Origin: Silene latifolia
Taxonomy: Eukaryota; Streptophyta; Magnoliopsida; Caryophyllales; Caryophyllaceae
Length of the DNA stretch: 64,000 bases
Assembly: GCF_048544455.1 (NCBI RefSeq)
Contig: NC_133537.1
Location: 66,222,134-66,286,133 of the forward strand
Direction of reading: 5' to 3'
This document shows, in pieces, positions 32,116-44,502 of the stretch. How positions within the stretch are numbered: position 1 is the stretch's first letter; each line of letters starts with the position of its first letter. The translations under genes were made by a program, and so were the position numbers. The notes under the pieces were generated by a model. That model had not been told where the DNA came from. It did not search any database and worked only from the letters and a program-made list of their open reading frames with translations.

Positions 32116-33195
32116 GAAGACCAAACAAATAATCTTATTTAATTATAATGAGAAATTTTTGGGGACGATGCTTTTAACACATCTTACTAAATAAAATACT
32201 CTCTTCATTCCACTTTATTGTCCTACTTTACATTTTTGGAAGATTTATGAAATAAAGATAAATTACTACTCTACTTCTTTTATTAGGAAGAATAGAGATA
32301 ATGTCATTTTGATAAAGTAAGTGGTAGTTAAGAGCACGGGGAATAGTGATAGTTCACTAATTTTAGCAATATCAAATTTAGAAGGAACAATTAATTTAAA
32401 ATAAATTTTTGAGAAAAAAGAAGAATAAAAGTGAAATAAAAGGACTTAACTATTTTAAGGCATCGTTCGGTTGTCCATTGGAATACAATTCCACCGGACT
32501 ATCGAATTCAAGGGAATTAAATTCTCACATGAAATTCATGGGATTTTAACAAATCCGTTTGGTTGCCTATATAGAAATTCAACTTTCCAATTACCTAGAG
32601 AGACCTAGATAATCCAACTCCGAAGTTGAAAACTCCTTGGAATATTGAATTCTTACACTTTGTCAAAAAAAATGGGCAACCAAACAAGTCCCTATTTTGT
32701 AATTCATGGGATTTTCCAACTCCCAGGGACAACCGAACGAGCCCTAAATGTTTAGTAAATACTAGTATATGCAAAGATAGATTGAGATACAAGTTATCCG
32801 AGCATCCCAGTAAAAACGGCCTCTTAAACTCAAACAGTTGATATTGAGACAATCAAACCTCATCCCCATAACTTATTCATACATAAACATGTTGGAATAA
32901 GTTGCCTAAAATGGCCTACATTTCTCAATCTCAGTCATGTCGGAGTACCATAGATATGTATACACACACCATATTCCATAATGTATTACTCCGTAGTAAG
33001 ATACCAAAGATGGCACTAGTGAGAAGAGATGATCCTTATCAAAATTACACCAAAGATGAGAAGTGAGAACCCTCAGCAGGCCTTCTATTAGATGCACATC
33101 ATCACAAAATAAAGCCTATTTACATACAAGTATACATACAACTACAAAAAAAAAAAAAAAAGTGCACAATGACGACCTTTATTTGATTAAAGAAC
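32116..33195. other. spacer and 3' flank of DnaJ copy 2
   Basis: From about 32880 the sequence matches 5040-5590 downstream of DnaJ copy 1 (GGAATAAGTTGCCTAAAATG, TCCATAATGTATT, TTAGATGCACATCA). Before that is AT-rich DNA with one MITE (32459-32744). No gene. Confidence 0.55.
32459..32744. mobile_element. Tourist-type MITE, 286 bp
   Basis: Ends GGCATCGTTCGGTTGTCC and inverted GGGCTCGTTCGGTTGTCC, with TAA duplications at 32456-32458 and 32745-32747. Related in ends and in GAATTC-rich interior to 26212-26503 but a different copy. Confidence 0.85.
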
Positions 33196-33203
33196 TCTCC
33201 TGC

Positions 33204-34055
33204 CAGTGGCGGATCTCTTCAGCTCTGGACAGGGGCCAGGCCCCCCCTCTAATTATGGCCCAAGTCAAACATTATAAGGAGCTGGGCTTTAAATACACTG
33301 AAAATGGCCCCCCGGCCCCCCTCACTTTAACAAGTTGGATAAACGGGAGCCTTGTACTCCATAATACGGAGTAAGAGAGTAGGACTCTAGGTAGTCACGT
33401 AGGTGTGTCTTGGTAACTTGGTATTTTAAAAGGCACTATTGTACAAAAAGTGTACACAAGAGTACAAAACTCAACTGGAGCCTTGTACAACAAATCTATT
33501 ATTACAAATATAATACTCCCCATAAATTAGTTATTAAAAAGGCTTTGTTTTAGGAACTTCTTACGCAAGTCAGAATTGTACGTTAAATTTGATTTTTTTA
33601 GACCTAGTTTATGCTATGTATTTGTTCATTATACAAGTAGTTCTACATAACTAACGTATAAATGGTCTTTAAGTTTATACTTTATCACACACAAAAAAAA
33701 AATGATTTCTTTCTGAGCCTGATATTATATAATTTCTGAGCTTTGCCATAGAGTTTTGAACTTTGATATAAAAAATTTCTCCTCTGCATAAATGTTGAGC
33801 TCAAAATTTTACTATTAAATACAGAGTAGTAATCTAACTTATATACTTGTAAAAATTCGAAAATAATACATTTAAACAAAATAAGGTTTTGAGACGGTTG
33901 TATTACTTCTAAAAGTGTAATCCTTTTTTAGGCTAAGCATAATGTGTAAGAACTTTATTTTTTTTATGCTACTCAATCAATTTTATGTTATGTTAAAAAA
34001 AATAAAAAAAAATTCTTTCGGCCCCTCTTTAAAATCTTACTAAGATTCGCCACTG
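33204..34055. mobile_element. non-autonomous hAT element, 852 bp, in DnaJ-2 3' region
   Basis: Ends CAGTGGCGGATC and inverted CAGTGGCGAATC, with an 8-bp duplication TCTCCTGC at 33196-33203 and 34056-34063. The twin locus (5738-5770) lacks it. No transposase; both ends hold GGGGCC-rich stretches. Confidence 0.92.
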
Positions 34056-34227
34056 TCTCCTGCACTGCTGCACATTTCAGATTCCGTCTACATTCGTTTC
34101 CTGGATGCACAGGAGTTTCCGCTCTCATCAGTGCCCGAGGTTTGAGGTCGGTAATAAACATTATATGTGGTGTCAATCGAATTGAAGCCTAGTTGATGGA
34201 TGCTTCACTAGCTTCCGCATAAACATT

Positions 34228-37200
34228 CTATCTACAGCAAAACACCCCAAAGGATGAGCTATGTCTATCGGAGGCTTTTTCATTTGTCCCAGGTCCTTGC
34301 TGCAAATTTGCAGAACAACCCCAATTGGTATTTAAAGACGGGGCAGGAGACCATTGGGGAGCATCAAATCCTTGAACCAACTCGGCCAACATACCTTGAA
34401 GATCCTCCATGCTGCAAGCAACCTCCTGTAACAGCCACGGATCATACAAAATTAGCATGTCATGTAAAATGTCTAACTCTTAAAGAGTAGTAACAGGAAT
34501 TATATATTGAGAATATATCACCTGCCTAATTCTCGTCTTTGTAATATATTTAGTTATAGTATATATTTTCTATATCTAGCTTTGTATCTTCTCCGTATCT
34601 TATGTATATCTCGTATTCCTTATTTTGTAATTATGTAACCCTAGAATCGTAGCCATGTACTCTAGTATATAAGTTGTATTCATGAATCGTAAACTATGCA
34701 ATGCAATTCAATAATATTCAACCGTTCATAATTCTATCATGGTATCAGAGCCTCGTGCTCTTGATAGAGGTTAAATCCCTCGGAGTAGATCCTATTTCCG
34801 AAAATCTACCCACCCAAAACCCGACCCACTTCCGTTGCCATCACCCGCGCATTGCATCAAACGTATACCCGTTGCTTTCGAAACTCCGCAAACACCTTCT
34901 ACGCATCACAACAATATTTCCTTCACGATGGAACCAATCTCCACTTCCGCTGCCTTTATCCGCGAATTGCTTCAAACATACACCGTTACTGAAACCGACT
35001 TTCTCTACTCTGTTACTGAAACCACACACAATAATTACATCACAAAGCATCTTTGTTTAAACGACAAACCCTTGCCCAATATTTTACCCATCACAGGTGA
35101 AACCCTTGACCTCCAAAACCGACGGCCTCACCACCACTGTCGTCATTCGAACTCAAAAACGACAGCCACCGCTGCTCCTTATTCACGCCACCATGAGTTT
35201 CTCCTGCATCACACGCATAAACGACATCGACACACACCATAATTCGCTCCTCCACAAAAAAAAAAAAAAAAAAAAAGGTCAATCGTCACCATTCACAACC
35301 ACCATGGTACCGTCATTCGACCACCGTACTACAACCCAGTTCGGCACCTCCCATTCTCGCCTGAAAACGTAGTTTAGAACTCTCGGAAACCGAGCCAATG
35401 CCTCACGCAAATACACCACCAAACAGACTCTGTTTTCACAAAAACAGAGGCCTGACCAGCAGCCTTTTCGACCCTTTTTCGCACCACTTAGGACTATCAA
35501 CGACCCCGACTATTTCCATATTCACAAAATTAGTAATCTCACGATTCCAAAACGTCCAAAAAATCGGATTTTCGTTACTGTTTGACCCTCCAACGACCTC
35601 ATCAAAGACCGTCGCAAACACACTTTATTTTCGAAAAGTCGGCTAACTTCAGCATCTTTCGACACCTCCTTCTCCGACTGTCTACACGATAAAAACGACA
35701 CCTCCGACTACCTAGCATCATCGACTTAGTCATCCGTTCCCGCAATTTTCTGTGTCAATTTTGGTGCGTCCCACTACCCCGCCAATCCGATACCCATATA
35801 AAAAAAAAAAAAAAAAAAACTTGCGTATGGATTTCATTTAATTCGTAAGTGAGTCTAGCTACGTACTATCCATGTTCCACATATCAACAAGAGATGCTCA
35901 ACTTGTTGATCCACTTCCTACACCATTCTCCAAAGATCGCATTCTTCTTCTGGATTCCAAGTTTGGACTTACGTTCCGACCGTCCAACTTGCGGGAGCGT
36001 ATTGAGAATATATCACCTGCCTAATTCTCGTCTTTGTAATATATTTAGTTATAGTATATATTTTCTATATCTAGCTTTGTATCTTCTCCGTATCTTATGT
36101 ATATCTCGTATTCCTTATTTTGTAATTATGTAACCCTAGAATCGTAGCCATGTACTCTAGTATATAAGTTGTATTCATGAATCGTAAACTATGCAATGCA
36201 ATTCAATAATATTCAACCGTTCATAATTCTATCATTATAGTTACCGACCTAGAAGACACACTAGACACGAATGAACCTCATCCACATTTAACAGACGTGT
36301 GAGTGATGTGATCAAACTCTTGACTCCTTTTTTTCTAAGGAACTCTTAACTAGTTTTAGAGCTAAGGATGAGAGATGTTTAGATGACCCAATCAAAATGG
36401 AATGCTCCCAACACCACAAGATCATAGGGATCAACCATACAAACTTAATATTAGTTTAACTCGGTTAAGTTATTTACAACGCAACAAAACATGTTATAAA
36501 AAAATTCCAAGTGTAAGATTTGCAATAAGAGATGGTGGTTCGGATTTCTTCAGATATCTAGAATCTATTATTCAAAAAAGATGGGGAGTTAGACGGAGAT
36601 GTGGCTCACAGAATTAAAGCGGGATGGTTAAAATGGAAGAGTGCTTCAGGGTTTCTATGCGATAAAGATATGCCCCAAAGATTAAAGGGAAAATTTTATC
36701 GCACGGCAATTAGGCCTGCCCTACTTTACGGCTCCGAGTGTTGGGCCGTGAAACATTGTCACATTCAAAAGATGAGTGTGGCGGAGATGCGCATGTTGAG
36801 GTGGATGTGCGGACATACAAGGAAAGATCGGTTAAGGAATGAGGTGATTAGGGAAAAGGTAGAAGTGGCGCCAATAGAGGACAAGATGATGGAAAACCGA
36901 CTAAGATGGTTTGGCCATGTGAGAAGGAGACCTATGAACGCACCAGTTATGATTTGGAGACTTGGAGAAAGAAAAAAGGTCCCTAGAGGCGGAGGAAGGA
37001 GAGGCAGACATGGTTGAGAGTGATAGAGCACGATATAAGAGTTTTGGGGCTTGAGGAGAGTATGGTGACGGAGAGGTCACAATGAAGGGAAATGATACAT
37101 GTGGACGTTTAGTATTTGATGTTTTTTGACAGATTTAGTGTTTTTTTTTATTTATTTAATTTAAAGAAATTAATTTATTTATTTTTCTCTCCTTTATTAT

Positions 37201-40200
37201 ACACTTTTTCAACAATCACTTTCTTATAGATTTTACCTGGTTCATTCCGGATCCTTAACTCTATTTCGGTTTTTAAAAATCGTTTTAATCTTTTCTCTCG
37301 ATTTAAATTTTAAGTTTTTATAAAAGAAAGACGAAATTCGATTTTAAAACCCCTAAGTTCACCTTGACTTTCCATTACATTTTCGTTCTCCCTTTTTGTT
37401 TTTCATCTTCCTTTTTCTTATTCGCATTTTGAGGCGTGCGTTCACCCATAGACGGTTCGAAAGGATGATTCATGTCAGCCGACCCCAAATCATTTTGGGA
37501 TTAAGGCTCTGATGTTGTTGTTGTACTTAACCGAAATCCACATAACCAGCAAATAAGTCCTTTAGATAAACTCAAAATACAGTATATAACATGTATACAC
37601 TCACAGCATACTCCGACAATTGACAATTTGATTATTGAAATTTAAACTTTCTCTTGCTTGCCCACAGTTCGAGAATCTAGTCTTAACCACAAAGATGTCC
37701 TATTTTTCCTATATATATATATTGTTCCAATGGTTAAGGAGAAACCTTTCTCCTGAGATCTTCCATAGGTTTTCGTCCTTCCAACATGACATAACTCGTC
37801 ACAGAAACTACAATCAGAATTGACGAATATAATTGGCAATTTGTATCATAAACTGTATGAGAGGGCTAATTAGTTAGCAAAAATTCAGCACTGCAGAAAC
37901 AGATTGCCAAGTAAAACGCATTTCCCAACCAAAACCACGGGAATAACTAACTCTACAGAAGGCAGGCAGAGAATTGAAGAAATACAAACCTCTTGTTTAA
38001 CTTGTGACATGAGCGACCACATTTCTTGCATGAAATCGCACAAACCCTGCATCCATCAACATTAGTCTTCTCTCAGTACTTACTTTTCAATCTGCTACCC
38101 ATATTAAACGAAACATAATTTAATAAATCAAACATTTGAATCAAACCTCGTCATGTTCCTCAGTGGGATCGTACATTCCTGCATCATACAACATCTTCTT
38201 CCTTGGATCCGACAACACTGTAATGTCAAAACAAACATTCAGATCAGTAAGTACCTTGTTTTATCTTTTGATATTCATATTACCCTTTCCGTCTCACTCA
38301 TTTGTTTACCTTAAGGGCAAACACCTGATCCTGATTGGAACGGAACAAGTTACCTACCATACATGGTAATTAATAATCTCATATCAAGCCAGTATTGTTA
38401 ATTACCAGAATATGCCTCCTGAATCTTCTGGAACTTTCGCTTGGCCTCCCCAACAAAAGCTGGACGACTATTTGCCCATTTATCCGGATGCCATTGCTGC
38501 ACCAAAAACACAAAACTTTGGGAGCCACTCCAACAATTAATTTGTTACAGTACAGCAGTTCTTGTACTGTAATTCGACAATAATAACCAAAGGAGCCAAG
38601 CTCAACCTTGTGAATTATTGAGGAATTAGATAGAAGAGTAGAAAGAGAAGTAAAGATATAAAATGAGAATTGTAAGATTGATATTATGATTGAATGAATT
38701 CATTTGTTTACAGTTATGTTGTATTTATATAACTAACTTGCCAGCTAATGACAACTAACAAACTGACAGCTAACAACCTTCTAACCGACTTTAACCAACT
38801 CAAGGGTTGTTACAATTAATTTCCTAACAAACTTGCCACACTGCATCATACTTCCTCCCATCAAGAATGACTTGTCCTCAAGTCAAGTATTAACTCCGGG
38901 AATGATAAAGTCAGGATATTTTGCTTCAAATGCCAAAGCAGGCTCCCATGTAGCTTCAAATTCTGCAAATCCTTCCCACTGAATCAAGTACTGGACTTGA
39001 GCTCCATTTTGGAATTTAACAGTTCTTCTGTCCAGGATTGCAGTTGGTTGCAATGTCTGATCAGCTAGTCGTCCTTGTAGCCAGCTAGGAATATGGATGG
39101 CAATGGGCAGTGTACCCCTAAATTTCTTTAACTGTGATACATGGAAGACATCATGTATTTGAGCAGTAGTAGGTAGTTTGAGCTTGTAAGCAACCTGTCC
39201 AATTCTTGCCTCTACTTGAAAGGGTCGAATATTTATGAGCTAGCTTTTGATTAGCCCTTTGTTGCACAGAGATTTGCCTATATGGTTGAAGTTTGAGCCA
39301 TACCCAGTCCCCCACAAAGAAATTCCCTATCATCATCCGTGTCCATCCGCCAATCGCTTCATTCTAGCTTGTGCTTTTACTAAATCTTTGTTTGATTAAT
39401 GAAATCATTTGCTCCCTCTTCGCAATGATCTATCAATTGCCTCAACTTGATTCACCAGGTAAATAAGGCGGGTGTAATGGTGGTGATTGTAGACAACCTC
39501 ATAAGGAGTATGGCCGAGTGCGGTCTGCAAAAATGAGTGTTGAACCACCACTCACCCAATGGCAACCATAAACTCCATTCCTTAGGTTTATCCCCACATA
39601 CACATCTTAAGTATGCTTCCAAACACCTATTCACGACCTCTGTTTGACCATCTGTTTGGGGGTGATAAGCCGAGGAGAGTTTGAATTCAGTGCCATGCAA
39701 AGAGAATAATCCTTGCCAAACCGACTAAGGAATCTTTGAATCTCTATCACTCACAATGCTTCTTGCCAACCGTGCGGCTTGAATATGTTATCTAGGTAAG
39801 CTTGAGCCACTTGTCTTTCTTTGAAAAAGGGTGAGCTAGTGCCACAAAATGAGCACTTTTGCTTAATCTATCTACCACCACAAATATGACATCCTTCCCA
39901 TTAGATTTAGGAAGTCCAGTAATGAAATCCATGGAGATGTCTACCCACACCTCTTCCGGAATTGGCGTGCATTGCAGCAATCCACAGGTATGCGGCCACA
40001 ATCGGCCTTTGCTCGACAAATTGTGCAATTCCTCACAAATCTTGCCACCTCTTTTGTCATACCTTTCCAATAAAACAATGTCTTTACTCTTTTCAAAGTG
40101 TTATCTCGACAGTGGCTCGCTTCTCTGAAGCATGAAGCCATTGTAAAAGTTGCCCTCTTAATTGCATATCATTTCCAACAACAATTTTCCCTTTCCTTCT

Positions 40201-42941
40201 AAGGAAACCATCTTGAAATGAATAATGGTTAACAATTTCTTGTTGATTGATTTTCTGAATAATAGCTGATAGGTACTCATCTGTTGAATAGCTTTGTGCA
40301 ATGAGTTGCTTAAGATCGGATGACACTCGAAATAGCCATTAGTAATATTTCGACCCCTGGACCCTTGACAAAGCATCTGTGCCTGATTCTCTTTTCCACT
40401 CCTATATTGTATCTCATAATCGAATCCCATCAATTTGGATAGCCAAAATTCTTTGGAAAGGAGTAGAGATTTTCTAACTTTGTAATAACCATTTAAGGCT
40501 CTTTTGGTCCGTTCGATAAGGAAAAATCTTTGTCAGGGTATTGTTCCCATTTTTGACCGCAAATACAATGGCCAACAATTCTTTTTCATACACCGATAGC
40601 TTTTGCCATTTAGGCCCCAATGCTCTCTTGATATAGGCTAATGGGTGATCATCTTGCATGAGAAGCGCCCCTATTCCATCATTTGAAGCATCTCTGTCTC
40701 TCTTGTAAATTGTTTGGAGAAATCAGGTTCTGCAAGTACGGGAGCAGTAGTTAGTGCTATCTTTAGCTGTTCAAAGGCAGATTGAGCTTCTTGATTCCAC
40801 ACAAATGCCCCTTTCTTCAATAGATTGGTGAGAGGCACGCTTATTCTGACATATGCTTTAACAAACTTTCGTAATACCCCGCCAATCCTAAAAAAGCTCC
40901 TCAACTCCTTGACTGATGCGGTATGGGCCATTTTGCAATGACTGAATCTTCTTTGGATTTGTCTCCACCCCATTCCCAGGAGATAAAGTGGCCCAAATAT
41001 TCCACTTTCTTCATAGCAAAGGAACATTTAGATGCCTTAGCTGACATATTATGATCTTTGCATTAGTTGAAAAACGTCCTCCAAATGTTTCCAATGCTCT
41101 TCTGGTGAATTGCTATACACTAGTATATCATCAAAAAATACTAGCACGCATTTCCTTAGTAGCTTCTTAAAAACAGAATTCATCCATCCTTGGAAGGAGG
41201 CAGGTGCATTTGTAAGGCCAAAGGTCATCACCAAAAATTCATAATGGCCCTCGTGAGTTTTGAAGGCTGTTTTATAAACATCATCTTTATTCATTCCGAG
41301 TTGGTGATAGCACGCCTTAGATTGACCATCAATATGGTTGCTCCAGATAGTTCATCTATAAGCTCATCAATGACTGGAATTGGAAATTTGTCTTTGATTG
41401 TTGCTTTGTTGAGTGCTCTATAATCAATGCATAACCTCCAGGTACCATCCTTCTTGCCCACTAAAACCACAGGAGATGCAAATGGACTGCTACTATTTTG
41501 AATAATGCCATTTGCTAACATCTCTTCCACTAGTTTTTCAATGATATCTCTTTGTTTCAAAGGGTATCTATATGGTCTAATGCTTACTGGAGTTGCCCCT
41601 GGTTCCATTGGAATTTTATGATCAAACACCCCTCTAGATGGAGGAAGACCCTTAGGTTCCTCAAATACTCCTTTATACTTGGTCAAAAGATTTTGAAGTT
41701 CATGACAGGGTGGTTCAGTTTCTGTGTCTATGGGTATGGACAGGTGATTTAACTCCATATCCATGCTGCTAGTAGGAGGAACCAACTGTAGCAAACACAA
41801 CTGAGATGCTTGGGACACCATTTTTTGAGAGATTTCTCCCTTATGAACCTTAAATTGAGTTGCTGGTACCCCTTGCAACCTAACTGGAGTACCTTTCCAT
41901 TGAAATTCCATAACCAACTTCTTAAAATCCCATTGTACAGGTCCTAGGATACTCAACCATTGCACTCCTAAGACCATATCACAACTCCCCAACGGAATTA
42001 ACAAGACATCAGTGGTAAAGGCTTGCCCATGTAAATTCCAAGCAAAATTCTTGCAAATAAATTGACAGGCCAAGTGATTCCCATCAATGACTTGACCACT
42101 GACTTGGGTGGGATCTTTTCTAAGCGGCAGCCCAAATTTTTAGCCAAAGACAGATCCATGAAGTTATGAGTCTTTGCTAGAATCTATGAGGATATGTAAG
42201 GGTTTTCTACCATATGTACCCACTACTCTCATAGTTTGATAACTTTGATTACCAGAAAGGGCATTCATCGAAATACAAGGTTCATCCAATAATTGCTCCT
42301 CCACAATGTCATCCTCTAAGTCAACAAGGACTTCCTCCTGTTCATCCTCCCCACTCTGATACCAATGTTACAGTACAGCAGTTCTTGTACTGTAATTCGA
42401 CAATAATAACCAAAGGAGCCAAGCTCAACCTTGTGAATTATTGAGGAATTAGATAGAAGAGTAGAAAGAGAAGTAAAGATATAAAATGAGAATTGTAAGA
42501 TTGATATTATGATTGAATGAATTCATTTATTCTGATTATGTTGTATTTATATAACTAACTTGCCAGCTAATGACAACTAACAAACTGACAGCTAACAACC
42601 TTCTAACCGACTTTAACCAACTCAAGGGTTGTTACAATTAATTTCCTAACAAACTTGCCACACTGCATCATAATTCTATCTATCTTTTTTAATTAATAAA
42701 ATTGACCTCTCTATTTGGTGTTTTGGATTTTTTCAAAATTAATTTAATTGAATTACTACTTTACTAGTACCTCTCATCCCCTAAATATGAATCCTAGTTC
42801 GGCCACTGCATAGGAGTGTAAAACTTTACATACCATAGCGAGCTTGCGATAAGCGCGACGAATATCGTTTTGGGAAGAATGAGGCATTACATTAAGCACA
42901 TGATAGTATGATTCAGAAGATGCGAGCTTATTAACTTCCAT
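34228..42941 (-). CDS. J-domain (DnaJ/HSP40) co-chaperone, copy 2
   Basis: Five exons at 42941-42834, 38496-38406, 38217-38147, 38046-37990 and 34425-34228, with the same borders and phases as copy 1; product 174 residues. The J domain keeps the HPD motif ([10 protein letters not shown]) and [10 protein letters not shown]. Differences from copy 1 include one extra codon in exon 2 ([11 protein letters not shown] against [10 protein letters not shown]) and a shorter C-terminus. An upstream in-frame ATG at 42953 would add four residues. The ORF is intact although intron 1 (4.3 kb) holds a chromovirus and intron 4 (3.6 kb) a copia-type element and an RTE fragment. Whether both copies are expressed cannot be told from sequence. 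Confidence 0.87.
34505..36234 (+). mobile_element. small non-autonomous LTR element (TRIM/SMART-like), 1.73 kb
   Basis: LTRs of 235 bp at 34505-34739 and 36000-36234 look identical by eye. Perfect TSD TTATA (34500-34504, 36235-36239). TGGTATCAGAGCC (initiator tRNA-Met primer site) follows the first LTR at once and GCGGGAGCG precedes the second. The 1.26-kb interior has only short frames, none resembling gag or pol. LTRs start TATTGAGA, not TG. It lies in intron 4 of DnaJ copy 2, opposite in sense. Confidence 0.92.
36500..37524 (+). mobile_element. 5'-truncated RTE-type LINE
   Basis: Plus-strand frames near 36540-37015 read FRYL, then [37 protein letters not shown] and [18 protein letters not shown], the C-terminal part of RTE-clade reverse transcriptases common in plants. 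A frame break occurs near 36590. The 3' end is GATGTTGTTGTTGTA, the short simple repeat typical of RTE. Only the last kilobase inserted. It lies in DnaJ-2 intron 4. Confidence 0.8.
38543..42670 (-). mobile_element. Ty3/gypsy chromovirus without gag, 4.1 kb, in DnaJ-2 intron 1
   Basis: LTRs 38543-38848 and 42366-42670 are almost identical; TSD TAATT at 38538-38542 and 42671-42675. On the minus strand TGGTATCAGAG follows the 5' LTR. Small LTRs and overall size suggest the Reina-like group. The interior starts near the protease, so gag has been deleted. Same transcriptional sense as the host gene, so its LTRs could disturb splicing or polyadenylation. Confidence 0.9.
38880..42340 (-). pseudogene. 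pol of the chromovirus, frameshifted, with chromodomain
   Basis: Order on the minus strand: acidic protease remnant (about 42340-41950), reverse transcriptase ([20 protein letters not shown] at about 41440; FFDDILVYS near 41120), RNase H (40659-40474, [13 protein letters not shown]), integrase zinc finger and core (40141-39452, [31 protein letters not shown]) and a chromodomain-like end at about 38995-38935 ([18 protein letters not shown]). Several frameshifts separate these blocks, so no full polyprotein can be made. Confidence 0.85.
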
Positions 42942-42955
42942 TGATTCAAGCATGC

Positions 42956-42997
<42 letters not shown>
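42956..42997. repeat. (TAA)n microsatellite in DnaJ-2 leader
   Basis: About 14 trinucleotide units just upstream of the start codon; copy 1 has none at 9462-9490. Confidence 0.9.
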
Positions 42998-42998
<1 letters not shown>

Positions 42999-44416
42999 TG
43001 ATAAAACACGGGTAGTACAATTGAAGGCAGAGTTATAATAATAGTGTTGGATTAATGAAACAGGGGGAAAATGGGAAGGTTGAGTGAGGTTTATAAAGAA
43101 AGACGCGGAAAAATCTAGAGATAACAAGAATGGCGGTGGTGTATTTGGAGGGAATTTGTTTGATGGGGAATGGGGATGCTTTATCAAAATATCTCTTGAG
43201 AAGCTTCCGGAAGTATACCATATTTAGTAGGTTTATACACATGGCTATTTACTTGTGGTTTTCGATTTTCTTAATCTAGATATTTTCTGCTACTTCACAT
43301 TTTTACGTCACTGCCTTCTCACTTCTGGACCCTTGGGAGTTGGGTCTCTGTCAAGTCTGTTGACAGTTTATCCTTTTGAAACTCGGCATTATTAGCCACA
43401 TATGCCATGTTTGATGGGACTTGATACACGAGTAGAGCTGATCGAATGGTTCAGCCCAACGGTCCAACCCGCCCTATCCTATATTTTTGTGGCCTTGTGG
43501 GCTTGGACTTTGGATATCGCCCAAAAAAGCTTGTGGCCCGGCCTAATAAAGGCGCGACGTGTAATTAAGGCCGGGTCTGAGCTAAGCTTATGGCCTCTTG
43601 TGAAAGGTTGTATCAAACAACAAGTGGGTCGTGCTGAGCTGTGCCTCGTGTTAGCCCACCATGCATGCATGCAGGAGAAGATGGCACAGGCTGGCATGAG
43701 AAAGGGGCTATGTGTCGTGCAGTGCCGGTTAAATAGAAATGTCAGCACAGGCACGACTCATGGAGTGTGGTGTCGTACTATTCTTGGGAGATCTCAAGCA
43801 ATTCCTCCACTTAGTTTAATTTTTTCGTATTTTGGGCGTGCTAAGCGTGTCGTGCCAGGTTGGTCGTATTCTGCTTAGGCTTAGCAGAGTCTTGTTTCTC
43901 AAACTTTGGCCCACGGCATATCATACCATACTGAGTCGTGCTAATCTCGTGTCGTGATAGTCCAACAACTCGTTGCGTGCTCACTTCCATCTCTACAAAC
44001 AATGATGTAAAAGAGGGTTACCGGTTACGGAAGTGTCAAATTTCATCTACAACAACAATGGTGTCATTTAATTAGATTTTACCGAACTAAAATATATTTG
44101 TTAATTCTGATTTTTAATCGTGTTATATGACTCTTAAATTAACGAATATATTTTACATTGCTTCTCCTCTATGTTAACAATAGGACCAAGTGATTACTAC
44201 AGTGCGACGTTGCTTATATTCCACTATCTATTGATCCAAAATTTTTCGGTTCAAAATGTAAAGAAAATCACGAATTGTTGTGTAGCACCATTTTATGCAT
44301 AAGACCAGCTTAATAACACAAAATACAAGTAAAATAGTGAATATAGTTGTAGCAAAATATTTTATTTTGAGAATCTAATAATTTATTTTGATAATTTGTA
44401 CAATTTTTTTTTTTTG
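42998..44416. other. upstream flank of DnaJ copy 2
   Basis: 43230-43425 matches 9660-9813 plus 18301-18360 of copy 1 (TTTTACGTCACTGCC, CATATGCCATGTT). 43430-43960 is unusually GC-rich with GGCCCG/CGTGCT motifs and may be an old transposon, but I found no clean ends. The rest is AT-rich. No gene seen. Confidence 0.45.
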
Positions 44417-44502
44417 AGATTTGATTTTTTTTTTGCTAAAATGTCAGCTTTTCATTGATAATCAGCAATACATACAAATTTCGATCATATTTGTGCTAAT
44501 GT

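Noticed and set aside
43430-43960. GC-rich hAT-like element upstream of DnaJ copy 2
   Set aside because: The composition is transposon-like, but I could not find matching ends or a target duplication.
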